NCBI GenBank assembly: GCA_017302015.1
Contig: JAFLEE010000053.1
Span: forward strand, 1 to 37,294
Direction: 5' to 3'
Length of the DNA stretch: 37,294 nucleotides
DNA from: Spirochaetota bacterium
GTDB lineage: Bacteria > Spirochaetota > UBA12135 > COTS27 > JAFLEE01
Position 1 is the first letter of the stretch, and the number at the start of each line of letters is the position of its first letter. This document shows positions 1-7,337 of the stretch, in pieces. The notes under the pieces were generated by a model. It was given only the letters and a program-made list of their open reading frames with translations, ran no database searches and was not told the origin of the DNA. The translations under genes were made by a program, and so were the position numbers.

Positions 1-1935
1 GGCGGGCTCGGCCTCGTCGCCGGGGGCGACGACCTCCGCGCCCGTGAAGATGCCGGCGATGAGGTGGAAGAAGGACCAGATGGAATTGAGGACCCCGGTG
101 GCGAACCGGTAGATGCCGAGGTCGATGAGGCTGTCGAAGCGCAGCGGGCCCCCGGCCTTCTTCTCCTTGCGCAGGCCCTTCATCTCCTCGAGGATCGCCT
201 CGTAATCGACGCCGACCACCTCGGCGATGGGGCGACGCGTGACGCTCCAGGTGGAGGTGTAGAGCAGTTCGCGGAAATGCTGGCAGCGCTCCTGGGGGCT
301 GGGGCGCCCCTTGGCGTTCTCGGTCGTCCAGGCGAGGTCGGATTGGCTGAGCTTCAGGGAGCCGATGTCGCTGGCCTGGGGGAAGAGCACGCGCACGAGT
401 TCCTGGGAGGTCGGGTAGGCGTCGAGCACGTAGTAGGAATAGGTGAGGAGTTCGCCGTATTGGGGCGAGAGTTGGTCGTGGGTGACCTGGAATTTCCGGG
501 CCTCGGGGATCTGGCTGAGCGGCAGCGCGGCCCACTCCTCGGCGAGGCGGTGGGTGAGGCGGTTGGCTTCGCCGGCGGTCTCGGCGTACATGATGTCCAT
601 GAGCCGGAAGCGGTGGAGGAAGAGGACCTGCTCGCCGACGACGAGCCGGATCACGGGGGGGACCCCCTCGCCGGCCTCGGCGCGCAGGAGTTCCACGAGG
701 GATTTCTCGCTGTACTTGTCCTTGAGCAGCAATTGGCCGGAGGCGTCCTTGAGGGCGCCGATGGCCTCGAGGCTGATGGGATAGAACGCCGATTCGAGGC
801 GGCTCGAGCCCCCGCCGTCGGGCAGGGCGATCTGGCGGCGGCACTCCTCGATGAGGAAGTGGTGGACCATCTTGCGGTCGGCCGCCTCGGCCTCCTTCTC
901 CCACTGGCGCTGCTTGAGGAACTCGCGGGAGTTCATGAGGGCGTGGTGGACGAAGGCGGCGGCCTGGCCGAGGTGCGTGTGGCGCCCGGCCTCCACCGTC
1001 ATGCCCTCGGCCTCGGGGTTGATGGCGCGCTCGATCTGCACTCGGAAGTCGGGGTTCATGGAGATGTTCTTCACCGCCAATGCCCAGTGGATGTACTTCT
1101 GCTCGGGGAGGATCTCGCCGGGGGCCGTGAGCCCCTGGAAGATCTGGTCGAGGGTGACCAGGTTCATGTCGGGGATCGCCTTGAGGCGCAGGCGCACCTC
1201 CTCGGCGAAGCGCGTATGGGTCTCGTGGAACTCGCGTAGGAGCCCCACCGCCATGCGGAAGATGGACCAGAGGTGCGCCCCCGGGGGCAGGACGATGTCG
1301 AAGGGCTTGGTGTAGCCCTCGTGGAAGACGATCTGGATGAGGCGCCCCGGGTGCTGGGCGAAGAAGGGCTCGCTGAAGGCGCTGTCCTGGACGGTGAGGA
1401 AGAGGCGCTGGACCTGCTCGGGGGGGAGGTTGAATTTGGTGGTGACCAGGGAGAGCGTGGGGAAGGTGCCCGTGCGGCCGATGCGGGCCGCGGCCGTGGC
1501 CTGGCCCTCGATGATGCCGTACTGGTCGTTGAGCCAATCGGTGATCCGGCTCTCCATGGGGTCGTGGAGTTCGATGGTCTCGGGGTTCTCGGCGCCGGCC
1601 TCCCGGAAGGTGCGGGCGTAGCCGCCCTTCTCCAGGACGAGGAGGGTCTCGAGGAGGGCGTGGTGGAGGGAGAGTTCGACGGTGATGCCGGCGTTCCCCT
1701 TGCTGAGCATCCAGGCGAGGGCCGGCCCGAACGGAATTCGCGCGTTTTTATGCTGTTGGGCGTAGGAGCAGAGGGCCTGGAAGACCCTCACGAGGCGGGC
1801 GTCCCGGTCGCGGTAGAACAGGTCGGTGGAAACCGCGCTGAAGGCGGGATTCCCCGTGCTCGCATCGATGGCGTAGGCGGGGATGGGCAGGGCCTCGGTG
1901 GAGATCGAAGGGGAGGTGGGGGTCGCCTCGGTCAT
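1..1935 (-). CDS. Large unrecognised protein, C-terminus cut by window edge
   Basis: I do not recognise this protein. An open frame of 645 codons runs leftward from ATG at 1935 to base 1 with no stop, so the C-terminus is outside the window. The translation starts MTEATPTSPSISTEALPIPA and has no signal peptide. It is mostly soluble-looking and probably helical, with many acidic and aromatic residues. A mildly hydrophobic stretch (SIWSFFHLIAGIFTG) lies near the truncated end. Third codon positions are strongly G/C, as in the confirmed genes, and the opposite-strand frames give low-complexity translations, which supports this strand. No strong Shine-Dalgarno precedes the ATG. A -10-like TAAAAT (1959-1964 on this strand) lies 23 bp upstream without a clear -35. 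It is divergent from rpsR. Function unknown. Confidence 0.75.
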   Translation of the reverse strand, partial: MTEATPTSPSISTEALPIPAYAIDASTGNPAFSAVSTDLFYRDRDARLVRVFQALCSYAQQHKNARIPFGPALAWMLSKGNAGITVELSLHHALLETLLVLEKGGYARTFREAGAENPETIELHDPMESRITDWLNDQYGIIEGQATAAARIGRTGTFPTLSLVTTKFNLPPEQVQRLFLTVQDSAFSEPFFAQHPGRLIQIVFHEGYTKPFDIVLPPGAHLWSIFRMAVGLLREFHETHTRFAEEVRLRLKAIPDMNLVTLDQIFQGLTAPGEILPEQKYIHWALAVKNISMNPDFRVQIERAINPEAEGMTVEAGRHTHLGQAAAFVHHALMNSREFLKQRQWEKEAEAADRKMVHHFLIEECRRQIALPDGGGSSRLESAFYPISLEAIGALKDASGQLLLKDKYSEKSLVELLRAEAGEGVPPVIRLVVGEQVLFLHRFRLMDIMYAETAGEANRLTHRLAEEWAALPLSQIPEARKFQVTHDQLSPQYGELLTYSYYVLDAYPTSQELVRVLFPQASDIGSLKLSQSDLAWTTENAKGRPSPQERCQHFRELLYTSTWSVTRRPIAEVVGVDYEAILEEMKGLRKEKKAGGPLRFDSLIDLGIYRFATGVLNSIWSFFHLIAGIFTGAEVVAPGDEAEPA

Positions 1936-1974
1936 TAGGGGTGGCTTAGATCGGGGCTATTTTAGGATGAAAAT

Positions 1975-2003
1975 TTGCAAAAAACGGGGGGGGATACTAA
2001 ATT
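1975..2003 (+). promoter_or_regulatory. Probable rpsR promoter
   Basis: TTGCAA (1975-1980), a 17-bp spacer containing a G-run, and TAAATT (1998-2003). The predicted start is near 2010, giving a leader of about 28 nt. The -35 fits the TTGC form seen at several promoters in this window. A TAAAAT hexamer at 1959-1964 on the minus strand may be the -10 for the divergent 1935 gene, which would put the two promoters almost on top of each other in this 102-bp gap. Confidence 0.5.
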
Positions 2004-2037
2004 TGCCGTTCTTCATTCCCACCCTACGGACGCTTCC

Positions 2038-2343
2038 ATGGCCGATGATAATTCCGACAACAACTCCGCCCCCTCCGGCGACGGTCCCCAGGGCGACCGC
2101 CGTTTCGGGCGCAAATTCCAGTACCGCAAGAAGGTCTGCCGCTTCACGAAAGAGAAGGTCGAGTCCATCGACTATAAAGACGTCGAACTCCTCAAGAAAT
2201 TCGTGACCCGCAACGGCCGCATCATCCCCCGCCGCTTCACCGGCACCTCGGCCCGCTACCAGCGCATGCTGACCTTGGCCATCAAGCGCGCCCGGGCCCT
2301 GGCCATGCTGCCCTTCACGGGCGAAATCCAATTCACGAACTGA
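2038..2343 (+). CDS. rpsR: 30S ribosomal protein S18
   Basis: Component of the small ribosomal subunit platform that binds 16S rRNA next to S6. The 101-residue product has a family-typical core: [20 protein letters not shown], then [20 protein letters not shown] and the conserved [20 protein letters not shown] hydrophilic N-terminal extension of about 25 residues ([16 protein letters not shown]) precedes the core. ATG 2038 was preferred to an upstream in-frame TTG at 1975, because that codon coincides with the probable -35 element. rpsR stands alone here with its own promoter and terminator, rather than in the common rpsF-ssb-rpsR order, so rpsF and ssb must lie elsewhere. Confidence 0.95.
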   Translation: MADDNSDNNSAPSGDGPQGDRRFGRKFQYRKKVCRFTKEKVESIDYKDVELLKKFVTRNGRIIPRRFTGTSARYQRMLTLAIKRARALAMLPFTGEIQFTN

Positions 2344-2368
2344 ACCGGCCCCCGGCCGACGAAAAAAA

Positions 2369-2397
2369 AAGCCCGGCTGATGCCGGGCTTTTTTTTT
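2369..2397. terminator. Bidirectional intrinsic terminator
   Basis: A perfect 9-bp stem (AAGCCCGGC at 2369-2377 with GCCGGGCTT at 2382-2390) and a 4-nt loop TGAT. It is followed by a T-run to 2397 and preceded by an A-run from 2362. The hairpin can therefore end transcription of rpsR rightward and of the ECF sigma operon leftward, whose last gene stops at 2414. Confidence 0.92.
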
Positions 2398-2413
2398 CCG
2401 CAGCGGCCCGGGC

Positions 2414-2710
2414 CTAATCGGTGTCTTCGTCTTTCTGCAGCTGGACGTCGCTGAAGGAGGGGGCCACGCTCGTGATGCCCGAGACGTAGGCGTCGAGTTG
2501 GTCGGGCGGCAGGAAGGAACCCTTGGCCCGGTGGGGGAGGAGCAGGAAGGTCGCCACCAAGGCGGCGGCCACGAGCCCCCCGACCCAGGTGGATCGGAAG
2601 ATCCAGGTGCGCGTGCGCTCTTCGGAGGCGAGGCGGTCCTGGAATTGGAGTTTCTCGAGGGGTACGCGGTGGAAGAGGGCATCGATGGGATCGCGGTCGT
2701 GGTGTTTCAT
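2414..2710 (-). CDS. Small single-pass membrane protein, possible anti-sigma factor
   Basis: A 98-residue protein starting MKHHDRDPIDALFHRVPLEK. It has a charged N-terminal region of about 40 residues, one transmembrane helix (about residues 43-61, GGLVAAALVATFLLL) and a short C-terminal part. Its ATG overlaps the TGA of the upstream sigma gene by 4 bp (2707-2710), so translation is probably coupled and stoichiometry fixed. Position directly after an ECF sigma gene and the N-in, one-TM layout are those of many anti-sigma factors, but the cytoplasmic part is short and no zinc-binding anti-sigma motif is visible. The anti-sigma role is inferred from context only. It stops at TAG 17 nt from the shared terminator. 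Confidence 0.8.
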   Translation of the reverse strand: MKHHDRDPIDALFHRVPLEKLQFQDRLASEERTRTWIFRSTWVGGLVAAALVATFLLLPHRAKGSFLPPDQLDAYVSGITSVAPSFSDVQLQKDEDTD

Positions 2711-3228
2711 TGGGGGGCCTCCTCGCCTCGGCGGAACTGGTCGTTGCCAAGGACGGCGGAGAGCCGCTCCCGGGCTTGGTGGATGCGCGATTTGACCGTG
2801 CCTTCGGGGATGCCGAGGACCTTGGCGATCTCGGCGTAGGAACGGTCGTGGTAATAGTAGAGCAGCAGCGGTTCCCGGTGACGGGGGCGCAACTGGGCCA
2901 GGGCCTTCGAGAGGGTCTGGGCATCGTCGGCGCGGTCGCTGGAAGGCGAGGGCTCGTGGGGCTCGGCGGGGTGCTGGCGCTCGAGCTGCTCGCGGAAGCG
3001 CCGCTCGCGGATCTCGCGGCGGGTGAACTCGCGGCACACGTTCCGCGCGACTCCCCAGAGGTAGGTGGTCTCGGAGGATTCCCCGCGGTAATGGGAAGCG
3101 GACTGGGACAGGCGCAAAAAAACCTCTTGGACGACGTCGTCGGCCCATCGGCTATTCCCGAGGAGGATGCACGCGCTCTTGCGCACGAAGAGGCGGTGGC
3201 GCGAGTACCAATCGGCCCACTGGTCCAT
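2707..3228 (-). CDS. ECF-type RNA polymerase sigma factor
   Basis: A 173-residue sigma-70-family protein with the two-domain ECF layout. Region 2 shows DDVVQEVFLRLSQS and ETTYLWGVARNVCREFTRRE, the core-binding and -10-recognition parts. Region 4 shows LRPRHREPLLLYYYHDRSYA followed by the helix-turn-helix EIAKVLGIPEGTVKSRIHQA. ATG 3228 gives the normal family length; an upstream in-frame extension to 3339 would run into the coding sequence of the preceding gene. It lies 8 nt after the LTxxQ gene and overlaps the small membrane protein by 4 bp. Likely role: envelope-stress transcription, inferred from both neighbours. Confidence 0.93.
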   Translation of the reverse strand: MDQWADWYSRHRLFVRKSACILLGNSRWADDVVQEVFLRLSQSASHYRGESSETTYLWGVARNVCREFTRREIRERRFREQLERQHPAEPHEPSPSSDRADDAQTLSKALAQLRPRHREPLLLYYYHDRSYAEIAKVLGIPEGTVKSRIHQARERLSAVLGNDQFRRGEEAPQ

Positions 3229-3236
3229 GGCGATGG

Positions 3237-3725
3237 CTATTTCCTGGGCTTGCCTTCGCCCTTGCGATCGCCCTCGCGCTCGGGCTTGGGCGGCGCGCCG
3301 TGCATCATGGCCGTCTTGACCTGGATGTACTGGATCCACTGCTCGGGGGTGAGGATCTTCTTCACGTCGCTATCGGCGATGAAGGCGAGGTACTGCATGT
3401 CGGCCATGATCTTCCCGCGCTCGTCGCAATTCTTGCGGATCTTGTCCATCTCGAGGTTGCCCGAGAGCAGGAGTTCCTTGAGGTCGAGCTGCTTGCGCTC
3501 CATCTGGATGCGCAGTTTGGAGAGATCGAGCACCATCTGCTCGTAGATCTTCACCATCTGCGATTTCTTCGGGGCATCGAGCTTCAGCCGCTCGGCGATG
3601 CGCTCGCCGGGGTTGGGGGTGCCCTGGGTGATGCCGAGGTCGCGGGTGCGCACGCCTTCGGGCGCGCTTTCGGCCGAGACGAGGATCCCTAGCAGGAACA
3701 GGGGGATGAGCAGGCAACCTTTCAT
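3237..3725 (-). CDS. Secreted LTxxQ-motif protein (Spy/CpxP-like)
   Basis: A 162-residue exported protein. An N-terminal signal peptide (MKGCLLIPLFLLGILVSAES) precedes a highly charged helical body that contains the LTxxQ signature as ILTPEQWIQYIQ at about residues 124-135. The C-terminus is Lys/Arg/Glu rich. LTxxQ proteins (Spy, CpxP, ZraP) are periplasmic chaperone or metal-stress sensors that feed back on envelope-stress signalling. Here it is the first gene of an operon with an ECF sigma factor, which suggests a sensor or negative-regulator role. The start has a strong Shine-Dalgarno (AAGGAGA). The Cys at residue 4 is too early for a normal lipobox, so soluble periplasmic export is more likely than lipidation. 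Confidence 0.82.
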   Translation of the reverse strand: MKGCLLIPLFLLGILVSAESAPEGVRTRDLGITQGTPNPGERIAERLKLDAPKKSQMVKIYEQMVLDLSKLRIQMERKQLDLKELLLSGNLEMDKIRKNCDERGKIMADMQYLAFIADSDVKKILTPEQWIQYIQVKTAMMHGAPPKPEREGDRKGEGKPRK

Positions 3726-3778
3726 GGGTCTCTCCTTAACTTCGACGCCTATGGGTGGCTGCCGGGCGGGGATGGTTC

Positions 3779-3784
3779 ATTATA
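3779..3784 (-). promoter_or_regulatory. Probable -10 element of the LTxxQ-ECF operon
   Basis: On the minus strand this reads TATAAT, 53 bp upstream of the ATG at 3725. No TTG-type -35 lies at 17 bp (GGCGTG there). The promoter is therefore either weak or activator-dependent, or the true promoter uses the operon's own ECF sigma. Confidence 0.4.
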
Positions 3785-3810
3785 AACCTGCACCGGTCGG
3801 GCACGCCTTA

Positions 3811-3820
3811 GGGAATTCCC
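3811..3820. repeat. Perfect palindrome in the divergent promoter region
   Basis: GGGAATTCCC, 10 bp with perfect dyad symmetry. It lies between the leftward -10 (3779-3784) and the rightward -35 (3859-3864), where an operator for divergent control could sit. A palindrome of this length can occur by chance. Confidence 0.3.
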
Positions 3821-3858
3821 CGATCGGAGCGCGGCGAAACCCCCAAAAAAGCCTGAAT

Positions 3859-3887
3859 TTGCCCATGTCGGCGATCGCTGATAAAAT
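3859..3887 (+). promoter_or_regulatory. Promoter of the CorC/HlyC-like, ligA, lnt operon
   Basis: TTGCCC (3859-3864), a 17-bp spacer and TAAAAT (3882-3887). The predicted start is near 3894, giving a leader of about 60 nt to ATG 3954. The TTGC -35 matches others in the window. Confidence 0.6.
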
Positions 3888-3953
3888 GGATGAAACGCTG
3901 GGGGTGGGCAGACGGGCCCGTTCCGGACCACCCCCCACCCTGTTCGGAGCTCC

Positions 3954-5294
3954 ATGTCTTTTCTCCTTTGGGAAATCGTCGTCGTGTTCGCCCTGGTCCT
4001 GACCAACGGGTTCTTCGCCATGAGCGAGATGGCCCTGGTCTCCGTGCGCCGTTCCCGCCTCGAGAAAATGGCGGACGAGGGGAACCGGGGGGCCCGCATC
4101 GCCCTCGACCTGACCTCCGACCAGAACCATTTCCTCTCCACCGTCCAGGTCGCCATCACCCTCGTCGGCATGCTCGCGGCGGCCTTCGGCGGGGCCCAGA
4201 TCGCCCGCGATACGACCGCCCTCTTCCTCCAGGCGTTCCCCGCCTTCCAAGCCCGCGCCGAATGGGTGGCCCTCGGCTGGCTCGGCATCGTGGTGCTCTG
4301 CCTCACGGTCGTCTCCCTCGTCTTCGGGGAACTCATCCCGAAGCGCGTCGGGTTGGTCTACGCCGAGCCGATCTCCGCGGCCGTCGCCGGATTCATGCAC
4401 GGGCTCTCCCGCCTCATCCGGCCCTCGGTCGTCTTCCTCAGCGCGGTCACGGCGCTCTTCTTCAAGGCCTTCCGGCTGCGCACCGAGCCCGAGCCCGCCA
4501 TCACCGAGGACGAGATCAAGGACGCCATCGAGGAGGGGGTGCAGGAGGGGGTGATCGAGAAGGTCGAGCAGACCATGCTCGAGAACGCCCTGCACCTGGG
4601 CGACCGCACGGTGGCCAGCATCATGACCCCGCGCCCCGACATCGTCTGGATCGACCTCACCGAGGAGGCCCGCGCCAATTGGGAGGAGATCGCCCGCAGC
4701 GACCACTCCCATTTTCCCGTCTGCGACGGCAGCCTCGACAACGTGGTCGGGCTCGTCTCGGTGAAGCGCATCTGGACCCGCCTGGTGGCCAACCAGCCCG
4801 TCGACCTCAAGGCCTGCCTCGTCACCCCGCTCTTCATCCCCGAGAGCGCCCGGGTGCACAACCTCATCGAGCTCTTCAAGCAGCACCACCGCCACACGGC
4901 GCTGGCCACCGACGAGTTCGGCAACGTCAGCGGCATCGTCAACCAGATCGACGTGCTCGAAACCCTGGTGGGCTTCATCCCCACCCTCGACGAGAAGGCC
5001 GAGGAGCTCCTGGTGCGCCGGGAAGACGGCACCTGGCTCATCGACGGGGTCTTCGGCGTGGAGGACTTCAAGAAGCGCTTCGACGTGGAGCACCTCGAGG
5101 GCGAGGAACTCGGCGATTTCAAGACCCTCGGGGGTTTCGTCCTCATGCACCTCGGTCGCATGCCCCGGGCCGGCGACCACTGCACCCTCCAGGGCTTCCG
5201 GTTCGAGGTCGTCGACATGGACGGCCGCCGCATCGACAAGATCCTCCTCACCCCCCTCCCCGCGGCGCCGCCCGGGGCCCCCCCGACGCCATGA
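3954..5294 (+). CDS. CorC/HlyC-family (CNNM/DUF21, CBS) membrane protein
   Basis: A 446-residue inner-membrane protein of the hemolysin-C/CorC or CNNM type, linked in characterised members to Mg2+ or Co2+ transport. The DUF21 transmembrane domain spans about residues 1-190, with the family-typical TNGFFAMSEMALVSVRRSRL near the start and VFGELIPKRVGL in the last helices. A CBS pair follows at about 205-335 (SIMTPRPDIVWIDL; HTALATDEFGNVSGIVNQID), then a CorC_HlyC domain at about 345-430. The length is normal. Its TGA overlaps the ligA ATG by 4 bp (5291-5294). The transported ion cannot be read from the sequence. Confidence 0.92.
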   Translation: MSFLLWEIVVVFALVLTNGFFAMSEMALVSVRRSRLEKMADEGNRGARIALDLTSDQNHFLSTVQVAITLVGMLAAAFGGAQIARDTTALFLQAFPAFQARAEWVALGWLGIVVLCLTVVSLVFGELIPKRVGLVYAEPISAAVAGFMHGLSRLIRPSVVFLSAVTALFFKAFRLRTEPEPAITEDEIKDAIEEGVQEGVIEKVEQTMLENALHLGDRTVASIMTPRPDIVWIDLTEEARANWEEIARSDHSHFPVCDGSLDNVVGLVSVKRIWTRLVANQPVDLKACLVTPLFIPESARVHNLIELFKQHHRHTALATDEFGNVSGIVNQIDVLETLVGFIPTLDEKAEELLVRREDGTWLIDGVFGVEDFKKRFDVEHLEGEELGDFKTLGGFVLMHLGRMPRAGDHCTLQGFRFEVVDMDGRRIDKILLTPLPAAPPGAPPTP

Positions 5295-7318
5295 AAGCGC
5301 CCAAGCACGAAAACGCCCCGCGAGCGCGCATGGGCGCCCTCGCCGAGGAAATCCGCCGCCATAACCGCCTCTACCACGAACAAGACGCCCCCGTGCTCAC
5401 CGACGCCGAGTACGACGCCCTGGTCGACGAACTCCGCGGCCTCGAGGCGAAGCACCCCGAATGGGCCCAGGACGACAGCCCGACGAAAGCGGTGGGGGGC
5501 GCCCCCTCCCAAACCTTCGCGCCCGTGCGCCATCCCCATCCCATGTACTCCCTCGACAAGGTCCAAAGCGAGGAGGAGTTCCGCGAATGGATCGAGCGGC
5601 GCGAGAAAGATCTCGGGCGGCCCCTTTCGGGTTTCGCCCTCATGCTCAAGCTCGACGGGCTGGCCGTGGAACTCGTCTACGAAGCGGGCGCCCTGCGGGT
5701 GGCGGCCACCCGGGGAGACGGGGAGACCGGCGAAGACGTCACCGCCAACCTGAAGCGGGTGAAGACGGTGCCGACGCGCCTGAAGAACGCGCAGCGTTTG
5801 GTGGTGCGCGGCGAGGCCCTCATGACCCTCGAGGGGCTCGAGGCGCTCAATGCCTCCCGGGAACGCGCCGAAGAGCCGCTCTTCGCCAATTGCCGCAACG
5901 CCGCCGCGGGGAGCATCCGCCAACTCGACCCATCGGTCACGGCGTCGCGGCCCCTGCTGTTTTTCGCCTACCAATTGGCCAACGCGGGCGAAGTGGCCGA
6001 GAAGACCGGCCGCGACCTATCGACCCACGAGTCCCAGCTCGACTACCTGCGCGAGGCCGGGTTCTATCTGAACCCGTGGAACCGGCGGGTTGAGTCGGCG
6101 GAAGAGGTCGTCGCCTATTACCGGGAATGCGAGGCGGGGCGGTCCGACCTCCCCTACGAGATCGACGGCATCGTGGTGAAACTCGACGCGGTCTCCGAGC
6201 AGGAGTTCCTCGGCGTCGTGGGGCGCCGCCCGCGCTGGGCCGTGGCCTGGAAATTCCCCCCCCAAGCCGAGTCCACCGTGCTCGAAGAGGTCCACTTCCA
6301 GGTCGGGCGCACCGGGGCGGTGACGCCGGTGGGCGTGCTGAAGCCCGTGCGCCTCTCGGGCGCGATGGTGAGCCGGGTGACGCTCCACAACGAGAGCGAG
6401 ATCGAGCGGAAGGATATCCGCATCGGCGACACGGTCCGGGTCATCCGCTCCGGCGACGTCATCCCCAAGGTGCTGTCCGTCGACGCCGGAAAGCGCACCG
6501 GCCGGGAGAAGCCCATCCGCTTCCCGACGGAATGCCCCTCCTGCGGCGCGCCCCTGGCCCGCGACCGCGGCGAGGAGGGGGTGATCCTGCGCTGCCCCGA
6601 GGCCCGTTGCCCCGCCAAGACGGTGGAATCCCTCATCCACTTCACCTCCAAGTCCGCCATGGATATCGACGGGCTCGGCCAGGAGCAAGTGCGCGAACTC
6701 GTGGAGAAGGGCCTGGTGCGCGCGCCCGCCGATTTCTTCTCCCTCAAGCCGGAGCAACTCAATGAACTCGAGCGCATGGGCGAGAAGCGGCGCGAGAACC
6801 TCCTGGCGGCCATCGCGGCGGCCAAAGACCGCTCCCTCGACCGCCTGATCTTCGCCCTGGGCATCCGCAGCGTGGGGGAGAAGACCGCCCGGGCCCTGGC
6901 GCGCAAGTACGGCGCCATCGAAGCGCTCCTCGAGGTGAAGGCCGCCGAACTGCTCGACCTCGACGAGATGGGCGAGACGGTTTCGGGCCACGTAGCCGCC
7001 TGGTTCGCCGACAGGGAAAACCGCGCCCGCGTGCGGGCCCTCCTCGACGCCGGCGTGCGGCCGACCTGGAAAGACCCGGTGGCCGCCGGCGGGCCCCTGG
7101 CGGGCAAAAAGGTCCTCTTCACGGGAACCCTCGCCATGCCGCGACGACTGGCGAAGGAGAAGGCCGAGGCGGCCGGCGCCGAGCTCGTCTCGTCCATCAG
7201 CGCCCACACCGATTACCTCGTCGTGGGGGAGGATCCCGGGAGCAAACTGAAGAAAGCCAAGGCCCTCGGGGTCGCGGTGCTCACCGAGGCCGAGTTCGTC
7301 GCCCTCATCGGGCCCTGA
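5291..7318 (+). CDS. ligA: NAD-dependent DNA ligase LigA
   Basis: Seals single-strand nicks in replication and repair using NAD+. The product is 675 residues, the family length. Domain Ia (YHEQDAPVLTDAEYDALVDE) binds NMN. The adenylation domain carries KLDGLA with the nucleophilic Lys at residue 120. An OB fold follows, then a four-Cys zinc finger at about 415-440 (CPSC with CPEARC), helix-hairpin-helix repeats and a C-terminal BRCT domain at about 600-675 (GKKVLFTGTLAMPRRLAKEK). All catalytic landmarks are intact. It starts inside the stop of the preceding gene, so the two are likely translationally coupled. Confidence 0.98.
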   Translation: MKAPKHENAPRARMGALAEEIRRHNRLYHEQDAPVLTDAEYDALVDELRGLEAKHPEWAQDDSPTKAVGGAPSQTFAPVRHPHPMYSLDKVQSEEEFREWIERREKDLGRPLSGFALMLKLDGLAVELVYEAGALRVAATRGDGETGEDVTANLKRVKTVPTRLKNAQRLVVRGEALMTLEGLEALNASRERAEEPLFANCRNAAAGSIRQLDPSVTASRPLLFFAYQLANAGEVAEKTGRDLSTHESQLDYLREAGFYLNPWNRRVESAEEVVAYYRECEAGRSDLPYEIDGIVVKLDAVSEQEFLGVVGRRPRWAVAWKFPPQAESTVLEEVHFQVGRTGAVTPVGVLKPVRLSGAMVSRVTLHNESEIERKDIRIGDTVRVIRSGDVIPKVLSVDAGKRTGREKPIRFPTECPSCGAPLARDRGEEGVILRCPEARCPAKTVESLIHFTSKSAMDIDGLGQEQVRELVEKGLVRAPADFFSLKPEQLNELERMGEKRRENLLAAIAAAKDRSLDRLIFALGIRSVGEKTARALARKYGAIEALLEVKAAELLDLDEMGETVSGHVAAWFADRENRARVRALLDAGVRPTWKDPVAAGGPLAGKKVLFTGTLAMPRRLAKEKAEAAGAELVSSISAHTDYLVVGEDPGSKLKKAKALGVAVLTEAEFVALIGP

Positions 7319-7337
7319 AACAAGGTACACTTTCCGG

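Noticed and set aside
64-1239. Long plus-strand open frame rich in Gly, Ala, Leu and Glu
   Set aside because: It is opposite the 1-1935 minus-strand gene and has the low-complexity composition of an antisense frame in high-GC DNA.
7326-7331. TACACT as a -10 before lnt
   Set aside because: No -35 at suitable spacing and the gene follows ligA by 19 nt, so operon transcription is simpler.
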